Assembly: GCA_013204985.1 (NCBI GenBank)
Contig: JABMLG010000002.1
Location: 310,001 to 374,000, forward strand
Source of the DNA: Microbacteriaceae bacterium VKM Ac-2855
GTDB taxonomy: Bacteria; Actinomycetota; Actinomycetes; Actinomycetales; Microbacteriaceae
Length of the DNA stretch: 64,000 nucleotides
Direction of reading: 5' to 3'
Below, piece by piece: positions 35,609-44,121 of this stretch; position 1 is the stretch's first letter; every line of letters begins with the position of its first letter. The notes under the pieces were generated by a model. It ran no database searches, was not told the origin of the DNA, and worked only from the letters and a program-made list of their open reading frames with translations. Made by a program: the position numbers and the translations under genes.

Positions 35609-36418
35609 TCAGGCCCGCGCGTGCGCCGCAGCCGCGGCGACCTGCTCGGCAGAAGGACGCACCCCGGTGTAGCGCTCGAACTGCTCGGCAGCCTGCAACG
35701 CGATCACCTCGGCGCCGGTGATGACGGTCTTGCCTGCCGTGCGAGCGGCCCGGATGAGCGGCGTCTCGGCCGGGAGGGCGACCACGTCGAACACGGTCGT
35801 GGCAGCGGCGATCGCGCCCTCCGAGAACGCCAGCGCATCCGCATCGGCTCCGGCCATCCCCAGGGGAGTGACGTTGACGAGCAGCGCCGCCTCCAGCCCG
35901 TCGGGTGCGGGGGCCCAGCCCCAGCCGAGCTCATCCGCCAACGCGCGCCCGGTCGTTTCGTTGCGGGCGATCAGCGTGCCGTTCGCGAATCCGGAGTCGC
36001 GGAACGCCGCGCCGACCGCTTTCGCCATCCCGCCGCTGCCGCGCAGCAGTAGAGGCGTCGCCGGGTCGAGATCGCGGATGAGCGTGTCGGCGGCGATGTA
36101 GTCGGTGTTCGACGCGCGCAAGTAGCCGTCGTCGTTCACGATCGTGTTGACCGAGGCGATCGCGGCGGCGGAGGCGTCGACCTCGTCGACCAGCGCGATG
36201 ACGTCCTCCTTGAACGGCATCGACACCGAGCAGCCGCGGATGCCGAGAGCGCGGACGCCGCCGATGGCCGCGGTGATGTCGGTGGTCGTCATCGCCTTGT
36301 AGATGAAGTCGAGACCGAATTGCGCGTAGAGGTAGTTGTGGAAGCGGGTGCCGAAGTTGCTCGGCCGCGCCGCGAGCGAGATGCAGAGCCGGGTGTCCTT
36401 GTTCAATGCGGGCTTCAT
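35609..36418 (-). CDS. Shikimate dehydrogenase family protein, atypical
   Basis: A 269-residue AroE-fold protein. The catalytic Lys is in GCSVSMPFKEDVIALVDE and the Asp in YLRASNTDYIAADTLI; the NADP-binding loop is TPLLLRGSGGMAKAVGAAFR. However, the N-terminal substrate motif, normally GxPixHSxSPxxHN with the shikimate-binding SxS, reads ISLAARPSNFGTRFHNYLYA, so both Ser are replaced (Asn/Gly). It may act on another cyclic polyol acid or be a divergent AroE; aroQ is 24 kb away. The start ATG at 36418 has GGAGG upstream. Confidence 0.82.
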   Translation of the reverse strand: MKPALNKDTRLCISLAARPSNFGTRFHNYLYAQFGLDFIYKAMTTTDITAAIGGVRALGIRGCSVSMPFKEDVIALVDEVDASAAAIASVNTIVNDDGYLRASNTDYIAADTLIRDLDPATPLLLRGSGGMAKAVGAAFRDSGFANGTLIARNETTGRALADELGWGWAPAPDGLEAALLVNVTPLGMAGADADALAFSEGAIAAATTVFDVVALPAETPLIRAARTAGKTVITGAEVIALQAAEQFERYTGVRPSAEQVAAAAAHARA

Positions 36419-36448
36419 GGTGCCTCCGACCCTAGACGTAGACGCGTG

Positions 36449-36508
36449 CAGAAGGGGGTTGTCACTGCGTCCCACGCGAACGCAGGACGCAGTGACAACC
36501 CCCTTCTG
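36449..36508. terminator. Perfect 24-bp palindrome, TTGTCACT family
   Basis: CAGAAGGGGGTTGTCACTGC continuing GTCC is followed 12 nt later by its exact reverse complement: 24 paired bases with no mismatch. It lies 10 bp before the stop of the PTS gene on the minus strand and so acts at the 3' end of the fru operon, upstream of the AroE-like gene. Confidence 0.85.
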
Positions 36509-36518
36509 GAGTTGCGGA

Positions 36519-38348
36519 TCAGGCGGCGACGACCGCGACCGGAGCCTCGGGCACGTCGGCCGGAACCGGGGCGCGCTTGATGTTCTTCGCGACGATCACG
36601 CAGATACCCGTCACGATCGTGCCGATGATCACGGCGAGCAGGTACAGCAGCGGCTGGCCGACGAGCGGCGTCACCCAGATGCCGCCGTGCGGCGCGCGAA
36701 GCGTTGAACCGAACAGCGCCACCAGTGCGCCGGTGGTCGCCGAGCCGATCATGCAGGCGGGGATCACGCGCAGCGGGTCGACGGCGGCGAACGGGATCGC
36801 GCCCTCCGAGATGAAGGAGGCGCCCAGCAGCCACGCGGCCTTGCCGTTCTGCCGCTCCGCATCCGTGAACAGCTTCTTGCGCAGCACCGTCGCCAGGGCG
36901 AGGCCCAGCGGAGGGGTCATTCCCGCCGCCATCACGATCGCCATCACCTTGAACTGCACCGAGTTCGGGTCGCCGTCGGTGCCGACAGCGGCGAGTCCGG
37001 TCGTGGCGAAGGCGTAGGCGACCTTGTTGACCGGGCCGCCCATGTCGAACGCCATCATCAACCCGAGGATGATGCCCAGGATGATCAGGTTGCCTCCGGA
37101 GAGGCCCGACAGCCAGGCCGAGAGGCCCTCACTGAGCGAGCGCAGAGGTGTGCCGAGGACGACGAACATCAGGAAGCCCGTGATGAACGTCGCGATCAGC
37201 GGGATGATCACGACCGGCATCAGCGACTTGAACGCCGGCGGCAGCTTGATCCGCGAGATGTACAGCGCCACGTAGCCCGCGATGAAGCCCGAGACGAGGC
37301 CGCCGAGGAAGCCCGCGCCCACGGTGACCGCCACGGCGCCGCCGAGGAAGCCGGGAGCGATGCCGGGCCGGTCGGCGATGCCGAAGGCGATGAAGCCCGA
37401 GAGCACCGGCACCAGGAAGGCGAATGTCGCGCCTCCGATCAGGAACATCACTCCGGCCCAGTCCTGGGCGGAGAAGGCGTTGAAGCCGTTGTCGATGATC
37501 TGCTGCGGGGTGTACGAGACGATCTCGTAGCCGCCGATGATGAACGACAGCGCGATCAGCAGTCCGCCGGCCGCGACGAACGGGATCATGTACGAGACAC
37601 CGGTCATCAGGTTCTGGCGGATGCGGGTGCCGACGCCGATCTTCTTCGGCGCCGGGCGCGACACCGGAGCAGCGGATGCGGCCGCAGCCGCGGATGCCGC
37701 AGCCGGTCGGGCCGATCGCAGCGCCAGTGCCTGGTCGAGGATCTCGTTCGGCTTCGACAGCGCCTCGGCGACACCGACCTCCAGGATCGGCTTGCCCGCG
37801 AAGCGCTCACGGCCGCGCACCTCGAGGTCGGCGGCGAGGATGACGACGTCGGCCGCGGCGATGTCGGCGGCGGTCATCTCGTCCGAGCCGGCCGCGCCCT
37901 GCGTCTCGACCTGCATCCCGTAGCCGCGCTTCTTGGCAGCCTGTTCGAGCGCCTCCGCGGCCATGTAGGTGTGCGCGATGCCGGCGATGCAGCCCGTCAC
38001 GGCGACGAACTTGACCGCAGAAGAGGCGGCGGGCGCGGCGGGTTCGGCGACGAGCGCGGTCGCCTGATCGAGCACCTCGGACGCCTTGGAAAGAGCTTCG
38101 GCGACGCCGACCTGCAGCGTAGGCTTGCCCGTGAAGCGGTCGCGTCCGCGCACCTCGAGGTCGGCGGCGAGGATGACGACGTCGGCCGAATCGATGTCGG
38201 CCTGGGTCATCGGATCCGATCCGGCGGCACCCTGGGTCTCGACCTGGATGTCGTAGCCCTTTTTCTTGGCGGCTTGCTCGAGAGCCTCGGCCGCCATGTA
38301 GGTGTGGGCGATGCCGGCGATGCAGCTGGTGACGGCGACGATCTTCAC
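36519..38348 (-). CDS. fruA: PTS fructose transporter, IIB-IIB-IIC fusion
   Basis: A 609-residue permease that imports and phosphorylates fructose to fructose-1-phosphate. Two tandem IIB domains (about 1-99 and 112-210) differ at only 18 of 99 aligned positions and both keep the phosphorylated Cys (VAVTSCIAGIAHTYM, Cys9; VAVTGCIAGIAHTYM, Cys120). An Ala/Pro linker leads to the IIC membrane domain (about 245-595) with GVSYMIPFVAAGGLLIALSF, FDMGGPVNKVAYAFA and FISEGAIPFAAVDPLRVIP. GTG start overlapping the IIA stop. The E. coli homologue has a degenerate first IIB, so two intact copies are unusual. Confidence 0.95.
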   Translation of the reverse strand: MKIVAVTSCIAGIAHTYMAAEALEQAAKKKGYDIQVETQGAAGSDPMTQADIDSADVVILAADLEVRGRDRFTGKPTLQVGVAEALSKASEVLDQATALVAEPAAPAASSAVKFVAVTGCIAGIAHTYMAAEALEQAAKKRGYGMQVETQGAAGSDEMTAADIAAADVVILAADLEVRGRERFAGKPILEVGVAEALSKPNEILDQALALRSARPAAASAAAAASAAPVSRPAPKKIGVGTRIRQNLMTGVSYMIPFVAAGGLLIALSFIIGGYEIVSYTPQQIIDNGFNAFSAQDWAGVMFLIGGATFAFLVPVLSGFIAFGIADRPGIAPGFLGGAVAVTVGAGFLGGLVSGFIAGYVALYISRIKLPPAFKSLMPVVIIPLIATFITGFLMFVVLGTPLRSLSEGLSAWLSGLSGGNLIILGIILGLMMAFDMGGPVNKVAYAFATTGLAAVGTDGDPNSVQFKVMAIVMAAGMTPPLGLALATVLRKKLFTDAERQNGKAAWLLGASFISEGAIPFAAVDPLRVIPACMIGSATTGALVALFGSTLRAPHGGIWVTPLVGQPLLYLLAVIIGTIVTGICVIVAKNIKRAPVPADVPEAPVAVVAA

Positions 38349-38794
38349 AGGACCACGTCCCGTGCGATGATGTCGGCCACGGTCTGACCATCGCGAGCGG
38401 CGCGGAGTTCACCGGTGAACTCCTCGCTGATCAGCTTGCGAGCGAGCTTGGCCAGGATCTTGAGGTGATCCTGGTCGGCGCCGTCGGGCGCGGCGATCAG
38501 GAAGATCAGGTTCGCGGGGCCGTCCGGTGCGCCGAAGTCGACGCCACTCGGGGCGACGCCGACGGCGACGCTGGGCGTGGTCACGTGGGCGGACCGGGCG
38601 TGGGGGATCCCGATGCCGCCGGGCAGACCGGTCGCCATCTGCGACTCGCGGTCGCGGACGTCGACGAGGAAGCCGTCGACATCGCTGACACGGCCCGCTG
38701 CTGCGAGAGTTGCGGCGAGCTGGGCGATTGCATCGTCTTTGGTGCCGGCCTGAAGGTCGATGATGACGGTCGAGGGGTCGGTGAGGGTACTCAT
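38345..38794 (-). CDS. PTS fructose IIA component
   Basis: A 149-residue IIA of the fructose/mannitol family that takes phosphate from HPr and gives it to the IIB domains of the adjacent permease. The phosphorylated His is in GLPGGIGIPHARSAHVTTP; the remaining fold motifs are VRDRESQMATGLPG and LIFLIAAPDGADQDHLKIL. A separate IIA next to a IIB-IIC fusion is the usual actinobacterial arrangement. ATGA overlap with fruK upstream and GTGA with the permease downstream. Confidence 0.95.
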   Translation of the reverse strand: MSTLTDPSTVIIDLQAGTKDDAIAQLAATLAAAGRVSDVDGFLVDVRDRESQMATGLPGGIGIPHARSAHVTTPSVAVGVAPSGVDFGAPDGPANLIFLIAAPDGADQDHLKILAKLARKLISEEFTGELRAARDGQTVADIIARDVVL

Positions 38795-39750
38795 GCGTTG
38801 AGTTCTCCAATCGGGGTTTCGGATTCAGGGTCCGCGATGACCGTGACGGCCTCGCGGGAGATGGTGTCGGGGCCGGGCGCCTTACTGCCGGGCAGCAGCA
38901 CCGCTGCTGTGCCCCAGGCGACGGCCGTGGCGAGGCGTTCGCCCTCGTCGTCGGAGGCGACGGAGAGGTACCCGGCGAGGGTGCTGTCTCCGGCGCCGAC
39001 CGTGCTGACGGGAACGACCGGGGGCGCGCCCGCCCACCACGACGCTGTCGCGGTGACGAGCAGGGCGCCGTGTTCTCCGAGACTGACGAGCGCGCGTGCG
39101 TTCGGCAGTCTCAGCAGTTCACGGGCTCCGGCGACGACGGCTCCGACCGTCGGTAGGGAGCGGCCGAGAAGCTCTTCGAGCTCCTCGAGGTTCGGCTTCA
39201 CCAGGGAGGCGGTGCCGGCCGCGATGATCGCGCTCAGCGGTGCTCCGGAGGTGTCCACGGCGAGCGGGACCCCGAAGTGCGTCGCGAGACGCCCGAGACT
39301 CGCGTAGAAATCGTCGCCGAGCCCGGGCGGGATGCTGCCACAGGCGACGAGCCAGGTGGGCCCGGCGACGACATGGTCCGAGACGAGGTCCGTGAAGGTC
39401 TTCGCCTCGGCGACGGAGACGATCGGGCCCGGCTCGTTGATCTTGGTGGTACGCCCGGAGGCGTCGTCCACGACGGTGATGTTGGTGCGGATCGGTTGCG
39501 TGATGGCGGCACTCGCCGCGGATACGCTCTGCGTCTGCAGCATCGCGATCAGGTCGGAGCCGGTGGCCGCATCCGCGGGGAAGAGTGCGGTGGCGGCGAC
39601 GCCGTTCAGCGCGAGCGCGCGGGCGACGTTGACGCCCTTGCCGGCCGGGTCGCGGCGCACGGTGTGTGCACGGTTGACCTCGCCCACGGCGAATCCGCTC
39701 GTGGTGAGTGTGACGTCGATGCTGGGGTTGGCGGTGACGGTGATGATCAT
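38791..39750 (-). CDS. fruK: 1-phosphofructokinase
   Basis: A 319-residue PfkB-family kinase converting fructose-1-phosphate to fructose-1,6-bisphosphate. Opening ITVTANPSIDVTLTTSGFAV is typical; substrate Gly-rich DPAGKGVNVARALALNGV (PfkB signature 1) and catalytic VPVSTVGAGDSTLAGYLSVA (signature 2, Asp base) are intact. It follows fruR with an ATGA overlap and precedes the IIA gene, giving a regulated fructose operon. Confidence 0.95.
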   Translation of the reverse strand: MIITVTANPSIDVTLTTSGFAVGEVNRAHTVRRDPAGKGVNVARALALNGVAATALFPADAATGSDLIAMLQTQSVSAASAAITQPIRTNITVVDDASGRTTKINEPGPIVSVAEAKTFTDLVSDHVVAGPTWLVACGSIPPGLGDDFYASLGRLATHFGVPLAVDTSGAPLSAIIAAGTASLVKPNLEELEELLGRSLPTVGAVVAGARELLRLPNARALVSLGEHGALLVTATASWWAGAPPVVPVSTVGAGDSTLAGYLSVASDDEGERLATAVAWGTAAVLLPGSKAPGPDTISREAVTVIADPESETPIGELNA

Positions 39751-40508
39751 GCGCGAACGACCTCCGGTCCGGCCGCCTCGATCTCGGCGGCGATATCGTC
39801 ATCGACGCCGTCGTCGGTGATGACCGTGTCGATGGAGGAGAGCGGGGCGACGAAGCCGAAGTCCTGCCGGCCGAACTTCGAGTTGTCGGCGAGCACGACG
39901 ACCCGGCGGGCGGAGCGGATCAGGGCGGCCTTCACGGCCGCCTCGTCGAGGTCGGGGGTGGTCAGGCCGCGTTCGCGGCTGATTCCGTTGGTGCCGATGA
40001 AGGCGACATCGACCGAGACGCTGGGCAGCACCTGCTGCACCCAGGGGCCGACGGCGGCGAGGGTGACGCCGCGGAGATGGCCGCCGATCAGGTGCAGGTC
40101 GATGTTCGGACGGCCGGCGAGCACGGTCGCGACCGGCAGGGAATGGGTGACGACCGTCAGTCGACGATCGAGGGGGAGCAGCTCGGCGAGGCGCACGGTC
40201 GTGGTGCCGGCGTCGAGGAGGATCGATCCCGCATCCGGAACCTCGGCGAGGGCCGCCGTCGCGATGCGGTCCTTCTCGGCGGCGAGGTGGCCCTCGCGGG
40301 CGGCGACCTCGGGCTCGATACCGAGGCGCTCGACCGGGATCGCTCCACCGTGCGCCCGACGGAGCAGCCCGCGGCGCTCGAGGCTCGTCAGATCGCGGCG
40401 GATCGTCTCGGGAGTGACGGAGAGATGCTCGGCCAGTTCGCGGACCTCGACGCGACCGTCGGTGCGGGCTCGCTCCAGGATCGCCTGATGGCGCTCGGGT
40501 GCGTACAT
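39747..40508 (-). CDS. fruR: DeoR-family repressor of the fru operon
   Basis: A 253-residue DeoR/GlpR-type regulator. The HTH is VRELAEHLSVTPETIRRDLT followed by SLERRGLLRRAHGG; the sensor domain has GSILLDAGTTTVRLAELLP, DVAFIGTNGISRERGLTTPD and VVLADNSKFGRQDFGFVA, which bind sugar phosphates such as fructose-1-phosphate. The ATG at 40508 has GGAGT 4 nt upstream. As first gene of the operon it is expected to autoregulate through the GTTTG boxes upstream. Confidence 0.93.
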   Translation of the reverse strand: MYAPERHQAILERARTDGRVEVRELAEHLSVTPETIRRDLTSLERRGLLRRAHGGAIPVERLGIEPEVAAREGHLAAEKDRIATAALAEVPDAGSILLDAGTTTVRLAELLPLDRRLTVVTHSLPVATVLAGRPNIDLHLIGGHLRGVTLAAVGPWVQQVLPSVSVDVAFIGTNGISRERGLTTPDLDEAAVKAALIRSARRVVVLADNSKFGRQDFGFVAPLSSIDTVITDDGVDDDIAAEIEAAGPEVVRA

Positions 40509-40603
40509 GGGGACTCCGTCGTCTCGTGCTGGCTCTGATGCTCCGCGCGGTGATCCGACTCGGCAAGCGATGGACAACTCGTCTCGCGCTGGTTCCGGAT
40601 CTG

Positions 40604-40656
40604 CGTTTGTATCTTTTTAGCCCCGTTTGCATCCGAAGTCAACACAAACAAAGATC
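40604..40656 (-). promoter_or_regulatory. Candidate FruR operator cluster
   Basis: CGTTTGTATC (40604-40613) and CGTTTGCATC (40624-40633) are direct repeats exactly 20 bp apart, and ACACAAACAAAGATC (40642-40656) presents GTTTGTGT on the other strand. Three GTTTG boxes at helical-turn spacing resemble DeoR-type operators. They lie 96-148 bp upstream of fruR in an AT-richer stretch. Confidence 0.55.
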
Positions 40657-40662
40657 ACGCCG

Positions 40663-40696
40663 TGGCACACCTTCGGGGGTGGCGCACTTTCGGGGG
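40663..40696. repeat. 17-bp direct tandem duplication
   Basis: TGGCACACCTTCGGGGG (40663-40679) is followed without gap by TGGCGCACTTTCGGGGG (40680-40696), two mismatches. It lies at the 3' side of the BrkB gene, between it and the fru promoter region. Confidence 0.7.
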
Positions 40697-40714
40697 TGCG
40701 ACCTGGCCGAAAAG

Positions 40715-41845
40715 TCAGCGATCCAGCGGTCCGACAACGGGAACCGCTGCGGCCAAACGGTCCAGCCGCTTCTGGATACGGCGCCGTTTGAGTCCGGATG
40801 CGCCCGACAGCTCCGTCTCGAGGCGCGTTCGTTCAGCTGCGGCGAGGGTCGCTCGAGCCTGCGCGAGCGCCTCGGCGCGCTCGGCGTCGAGCTCCTCGGG
40901 TGTGCGTTTGCGCGCGGAAATGCCGGCGTCGCTCATCCCGATCGAGATCCATGAGGCGGCGATCAGCACAACTTGGCAGACGAAGTTGAACCAGATCAGG
41001 AGTCCGATGAAGACGACGAAGGAGGCGAAGAGCGGGTTGCGCGAGGCGCCCGCCAGCAGGGTGGTGCCGAGAACCTTCAACCCTCCCAGGGCGATACCGC
41101 CGAGAAGGGCACCGACCCAGAGCTTCTTCCACGGGATCGGGATCCCCGAGAGGAATCGGAACGATCCCGCCAGGGTCGCGGTATCGAGCACCAGCATCAG
41201 GATCAGGCCGATGATGCGGATGCCGACCGTGCCGGCGATGGAGTCGCGCCCGATGCCGACCAGGTCCAGGCCCCAGCCGAGCGCGGACGTGCTGAAGACG
41301 GAGAGGGCGGCGGAGACGATCAGCACGACGCCGAACACCACGGCCGACGCGGCGTCCTTCAGCTTGAGGAGGAAGAAGTTGGTCGTCGGTCCGGGCAGGC
41401 CGAAGAGCAGACGCACCGCCTGGCGCAGGCTGCCGAGAAAGCCGAGGGCCGTCCAGATCAGGCCGGCCGCCGCGATCGCGCCGGTCCACGAGAGGATGCT
41501 CGAGTCGAGCAGGGTGTCGACCGTCACCAGGGCGGAGCCGCCCGTTTCGCCGATCAGGCCGGGGACGGACATCTCGATCATGTCCAGCAGCGAGTCGCGC
41601 AGGGCGGCGTTGTCGCGCAGCACGAATCCGAACACCGCGAAGAAGACGAACAGCGCGGCGAAAATGGCGAAGAGCGCCTGGAAGGCGAGACCGGAGGCGA
41701 GCAGCGGCCCACCGGTCTCGGAGTAGTGGGTGAACACCCGGACGGGTCGGGTTCGCATCGCCCATTCGAACAGGGCGGGGATGCCGCGCACCGGCTCGAC
41801 CACGCGGTCGCGTTCTCGAGCTTGCGGCGTCGCTTGGTCCGTCAC
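40715..41845 (-). CDS. YihY/virulence factor BrkB family membrane protein
   Basis: A 376-residue inner-membrane protein with about six transmembrane helices: GPLLASGLAFQALFAIFAAL (family signature), FFAVFGFVLRDNAAL, GAIAAAGLIWTALGFLGSLR, AASAVVFGVVLIVSAALSVF, IIGLILMLVLDTATLAGSF, SFVVFIGLLIWFNFVCQVVL. A long charged C-terminal helix (TPEELDAERAEALAQARATL) follows, likely cytoplasmic coiled coil. Function of the family is not established. GTG start with TAGGCT 6 nt upstream. Confidence 0.92.
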   Translation of the reverse strand: MTDQATPQARERDRVVEPVRGIPALFEWAMRTRPVRVFTHYSETGGPLLASGLAFQALFAIFAALFVFFAVFGFVLRDNAALRDSLLDMIEMSVPGLIGETGGSALVTVDTLLDSSILSWTGAIAAAGLIWTALGFLGSLRQAVRLLFGLPGPTTNFFLLKLKDAASAVVFGVVLIVSAALSVFSTSALGWGLDLVGIGRDSIAGTVGIRIIGLILMLVLDTATLAGSFRFLSGIPIPWKKLWVGALLGGIALGGLKVLGTTLLAGASRNPLFASFVVFIGLLIWFNFVCQVVLIAASWISIGMSDAGISARKRTPEELDAERAEALAQARATLAAAERTRLETELSGASGLKRRRIQKRLDRLAAAVPVVGPLDR

Positions 41846-41851
41846 CCTCCG

Positions 41852-41857
41852 AGCCTA
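41852..41857 (-). promoter_or_regulatory. -10 box of a leaderless BrkB promoter
   Basis: TAGGCT, 6 nt before the GTG at 41845. The 18-nt stretch TAGGCTCGGAGGGTGACG is identical at the nucleoside hydrolase start (58939). GGAGG directly abuts the GTG, too close to act as a normal Shine-Dalgarno. Confidence 0.6.
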
Positions 41858-41872
41858 CCTACACCCCGCGAG

Positions 41873-41933
41873 GGACCCCGCCTGTGCGCGCGGGACCCGC
41901 CCGGAGGGGGTCCGACGCGCACAGGCGGGGTCC
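41873..41933. terminator. Long palindrome, GGGACC family
   Basis: GGACCCCGCCTGTGCGCG and CGCGCACAGGCGGGGTCC are exact reverse complements (18 bp) around a 25-nt region holding a smaller GGACCC-type foldback. It lies between the MFS gene (start of transcription unit on the right, minus strand) and BrkB, after the MFS stop. The same CCTGTGCGCG arm occurs at 61049. Confidence 0.8.
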
Positions 41934-41951
41934 GTTGCAAGATGGCAGTGG

Positions 41952-43382
41952 TCAGGCGGTGGTGAGCGCGGGCTCGGGGGTAGCGGATGCGGTGGCCTCG
42001 GTCGGGCGGGATGCGCGGCCCGCGGGAAGCAAGAGTGCGGCGATCGCGCCCAGCGCGACGGCTCCGGCGCCCACGAGGACGGCCGGTTGAGCCGCCGACA
42101 CGTAACCGGTCGGAGTGAGCTCGCCTCCTGCGCCCGTGAAGACGGCGGTCAGCACGGCGATACCGAGCGCGACGCCGATCTCTCGCAGCGTCGAGTTCGT
42201 GCCGGATGCTTTGGCGTGATCGTTCGGGGCCATGTTGGCCAACACCGCGGTCGACGACGGGGCGAAGACGAGTCCCATCCCGATGCCCGCGAGCAGGAAT
42301 CCGGGCAGCAGGACGCCGTACTCGACGTCGGCCGACATCGTCAGTCCGAGCCAGCCGATGCCGGCCGCGAGCGCGACCAGCCCGGAGACGATGAGGGTGC
42401 GCGTCCCGATCCGCCCGGCGAAGGCTCCGGCGAGAGGCGCGACGACCATGGGCGCCAGGGTCCACGGCATCGTCGCGACTCCGGCTTCCAGCGGCGTCTT
42501 GCCCTGCACGATCTGGAGGAACTGGATGAGGATGAACACCGCCCCGAACGCGCCGAAGGAGAAGAAGACACCCACGACGTTGACCGCGGAGAAGCTGCGA
42601 TCGCGGAAGAGACGCAGTGGCAGCAACGGGGCGGCCGTGCGCGCCTCGCGCCAGAGGAAGAGCCCGAGGAAGACGGCGCCGCCGATCAGTGAGCCCAACA
42701 CCTCGGCGCTGGCCCAACCCGCGTCGTTGCCGCGAACGATGCCGAACACGACGCCCAGCACACCGAGGCCGGCCAACAGCACTCCCAGCAGGTCAGCCGC
42801 GACACGGTGACCGAAACTGTTCGGCAAGGCGAGGAAGACCAGCGGGACGGCGAGGATGCCGATCGGCACGTTGAGCCAGAAGATCGCCTGCCAGCTCCAT
42901 CCTTCGACGACGGCGCCGCCGATCAGCGGGCCGACGGCGACGCCGAGGCCCGACACGCCACCCCAGATCCCGATCGCCAGGGCGCGTCGGGCGGCGGGCA
43001 CGGAGCCGACCAGGAGCGTGAGCGAAAGCGGCATCAAGGCCGCCGCTCCGGCTCCTTGGAGGGCGCGCGCGGCCACGAGGAAGGACGAGTCGACGGCGAT
43101 GGCGCACAGCGCGGATGCTGCGGTGAAGATCGCGATGCCGGCGACGAAGACGGTGCGTCTGCCGAAGCGGTCGCCGAGACCGACGGCGAGCAGCATCAGG
43201 GCGGCGAAGCTCAGGGTGTAGGCGTTGGTGATCCATTGCAGTTCTTCGACACTTGCGCCGAGATCCTCGTGGATGACGGGAAGAGCGCTCGTGACCACGA
43301 GGTTGTCGAGGGTGGCCATGAACATGGGCACCGAGGCCGCCAGGACGGCGAGCCAAACGGGGATGCGACGCAGAGTCATCAT
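41952..43382 (-). CDS. MFS drug exporter (DHA2, 14-TM type)
   Basis: A 476-residue proton-driven multidrug exporter. VPMFMATLDNLVVTSALPVI carries motif D1 of the 14-TM DHA2 family, LLAVGLGDRFGRRTVFVAGI is motif A, LVAARALQGAGAAALMPLSL motif B and SGLGVAVGPLIGGAVVEGWS motif C. Tandem ATG codons lie at the start; AAGGA is 3 nt before the first and 6 nt before the second, so translation may begin one codon in (43379). Divergent from a TetR gene with two operators between, which is the usual arrangement for a repressed efflux pump. Substrate unknown. Confidence 0.93.
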   Translation of the reverse strand: MMTLRRIPVWLAVLAASVPMFMATLDNLVVTSALPVIHEDLGASVEELQWITNAYTLSFAALMLLAVGLGDRFGRRTVFVAGIAIFTAASALCAIAVDSSFLVAARALQGAGAAALMPLSLTLLVGSVPAARRALAIGIWGGVSGLGVAVGPLIGGAVVEGWSWQAIFWLNVPIGILAVPLVFLALPNSFGHRVAADLLGVLLAGLGVLGVVFGIVRGNDAGWASAEVLGSLIGGAVFLGLFLWREARTAAPLLPLRLFRDRSFSAVNVVGVFFSFGAFGAVFILIQFLQIVQGKTPLEAGVATMPWTLAPMVVAPLAGAFAGRIGTRTLIVSGLVALAAGIGWLGLTMSADVEYGVLLPGFLLAGIGMGLVFAPSSTAVLANMAPNDHAKASGTNSTLREIGVALGIAVLTAVFTGAGGELTPTGYVSAAQPAVLVGAGAVALGAIAALLLPAGRASRPTEATASATPEPALTTA

Positions 43383-43413
43383 CGTTCCTTCGAGGAGGGT
43401 GGGGCCGAATGTT

Positions 43414-43466
43414 GTAATCGAATGATTACCAAGACTCGCCCACTGTAAGTAATCGACTGATAACCT
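43414..43466. promoter_or_regulatory. Two TetR operators between MFS and regulator genes
   Basis: GTAATCGAATGATTAC (43414-43429) is a perfect palindrome with GTAATC/GATTAC arms, and GTAATCGACTGATAAC (43449-43464) is the same site with one arm mismatch, 35 bp further on. The second overlaps TAACCT (43461-43466), the -10 box lying 7 nt before the TetR GTG start, so autorepression is likely. Confidence 0.85.
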
Positions 43467-43473
43467 GTCAAGC

Positions 43474-44073
43474 GTGACTTCGACCGCCCCCGCCCGCGAA
43501 CGCATCCCGTCGGCCGAGCGCCGCGAACAGATCCTCGCCTCGGCCACCGAGCTCTTCGGATCGCGCGGCTTCGCGGGCACCACGACCGACCAGATCGCGA
43601 AGGCCGCCGGCATCAGCCAGCCGTACGTCGTGCGGATGTTCGGCACGAAGGAGGCGCTGTTCCTCGAGGCGATCGAGCGGGCGCTCGAGGCGCTCACCGT
43701 TCGCTTCCGCGCGGTGATCGCCGCCCACGGCGACGACTCGGAAGAGTTGGCGCACCGACTCGGCAACGCCTATGTCGATCTGGTCGCCGACCGCAGCATC
43801 ATGCGCGTTCTGATGCAGGCGTTCCTTCTCGGCAGCGACCCGGTCATCGGCCCGGCCGCCCGCTCCGGCTACCTCGAGATCTACCGGATGCTGCGCGACG
43901 AGGCCGGCTTCCCACCGGCGGAGGTGCGCGGCTTCCTCGCGCACGGCATGCTGCTGAACACGCTGCTCGGCCTCGAGATGCCGACTCTGTACGACTCGGA
44001 TGCGAACAGTCGCGAACTGCTCGCCGAGTGCTTCGGTGCCAAGATCGACCTGATCATCCCGCCGCGATCGTAG
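43474..44073 (+). CDS. TetR/AcrR family regulator of the MFS exporter
   Basis: A 199-residue repressor. HTH region: RREQILASATELFGSRGFAG, then TTTDQIAKAAGISQPYVVRM and FGTKEALF. The C-terminal domain (about 75-199) is all-alpha and includes FLLGSDPVIGPAARSGYLEI. GTG start; a TAACCT box 7 nt upstream indicates a leaderless mRNA. Expected to bind the two GTAATC palindromes between it and the divergent exporter gene; the inducing ligand is unknown. Confidence 0.94.
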   Translation: MTSTAPARERIPSAERREQILASATELFGSRGFAGTTTDQIAKAAGISQPYVVRMFGTKEALFLEAIERALEALTVRFRAVIAAHGDDSEELAHRLGNAYVDLVADRSIMRVLMQAFLLGSDPVIGPAARSGYLEIYRMLRDEAGFPPAEVRGFLAHGMLLNTLLGLEMPTLYDSDANSRELLAECFGAKIDLIIPPRS

Positions 44074-44121
44074 GCGCCCGGCACCCCGTCCCCGTGACGT
44101 CGTCTTCGACTCGGGAAACGC

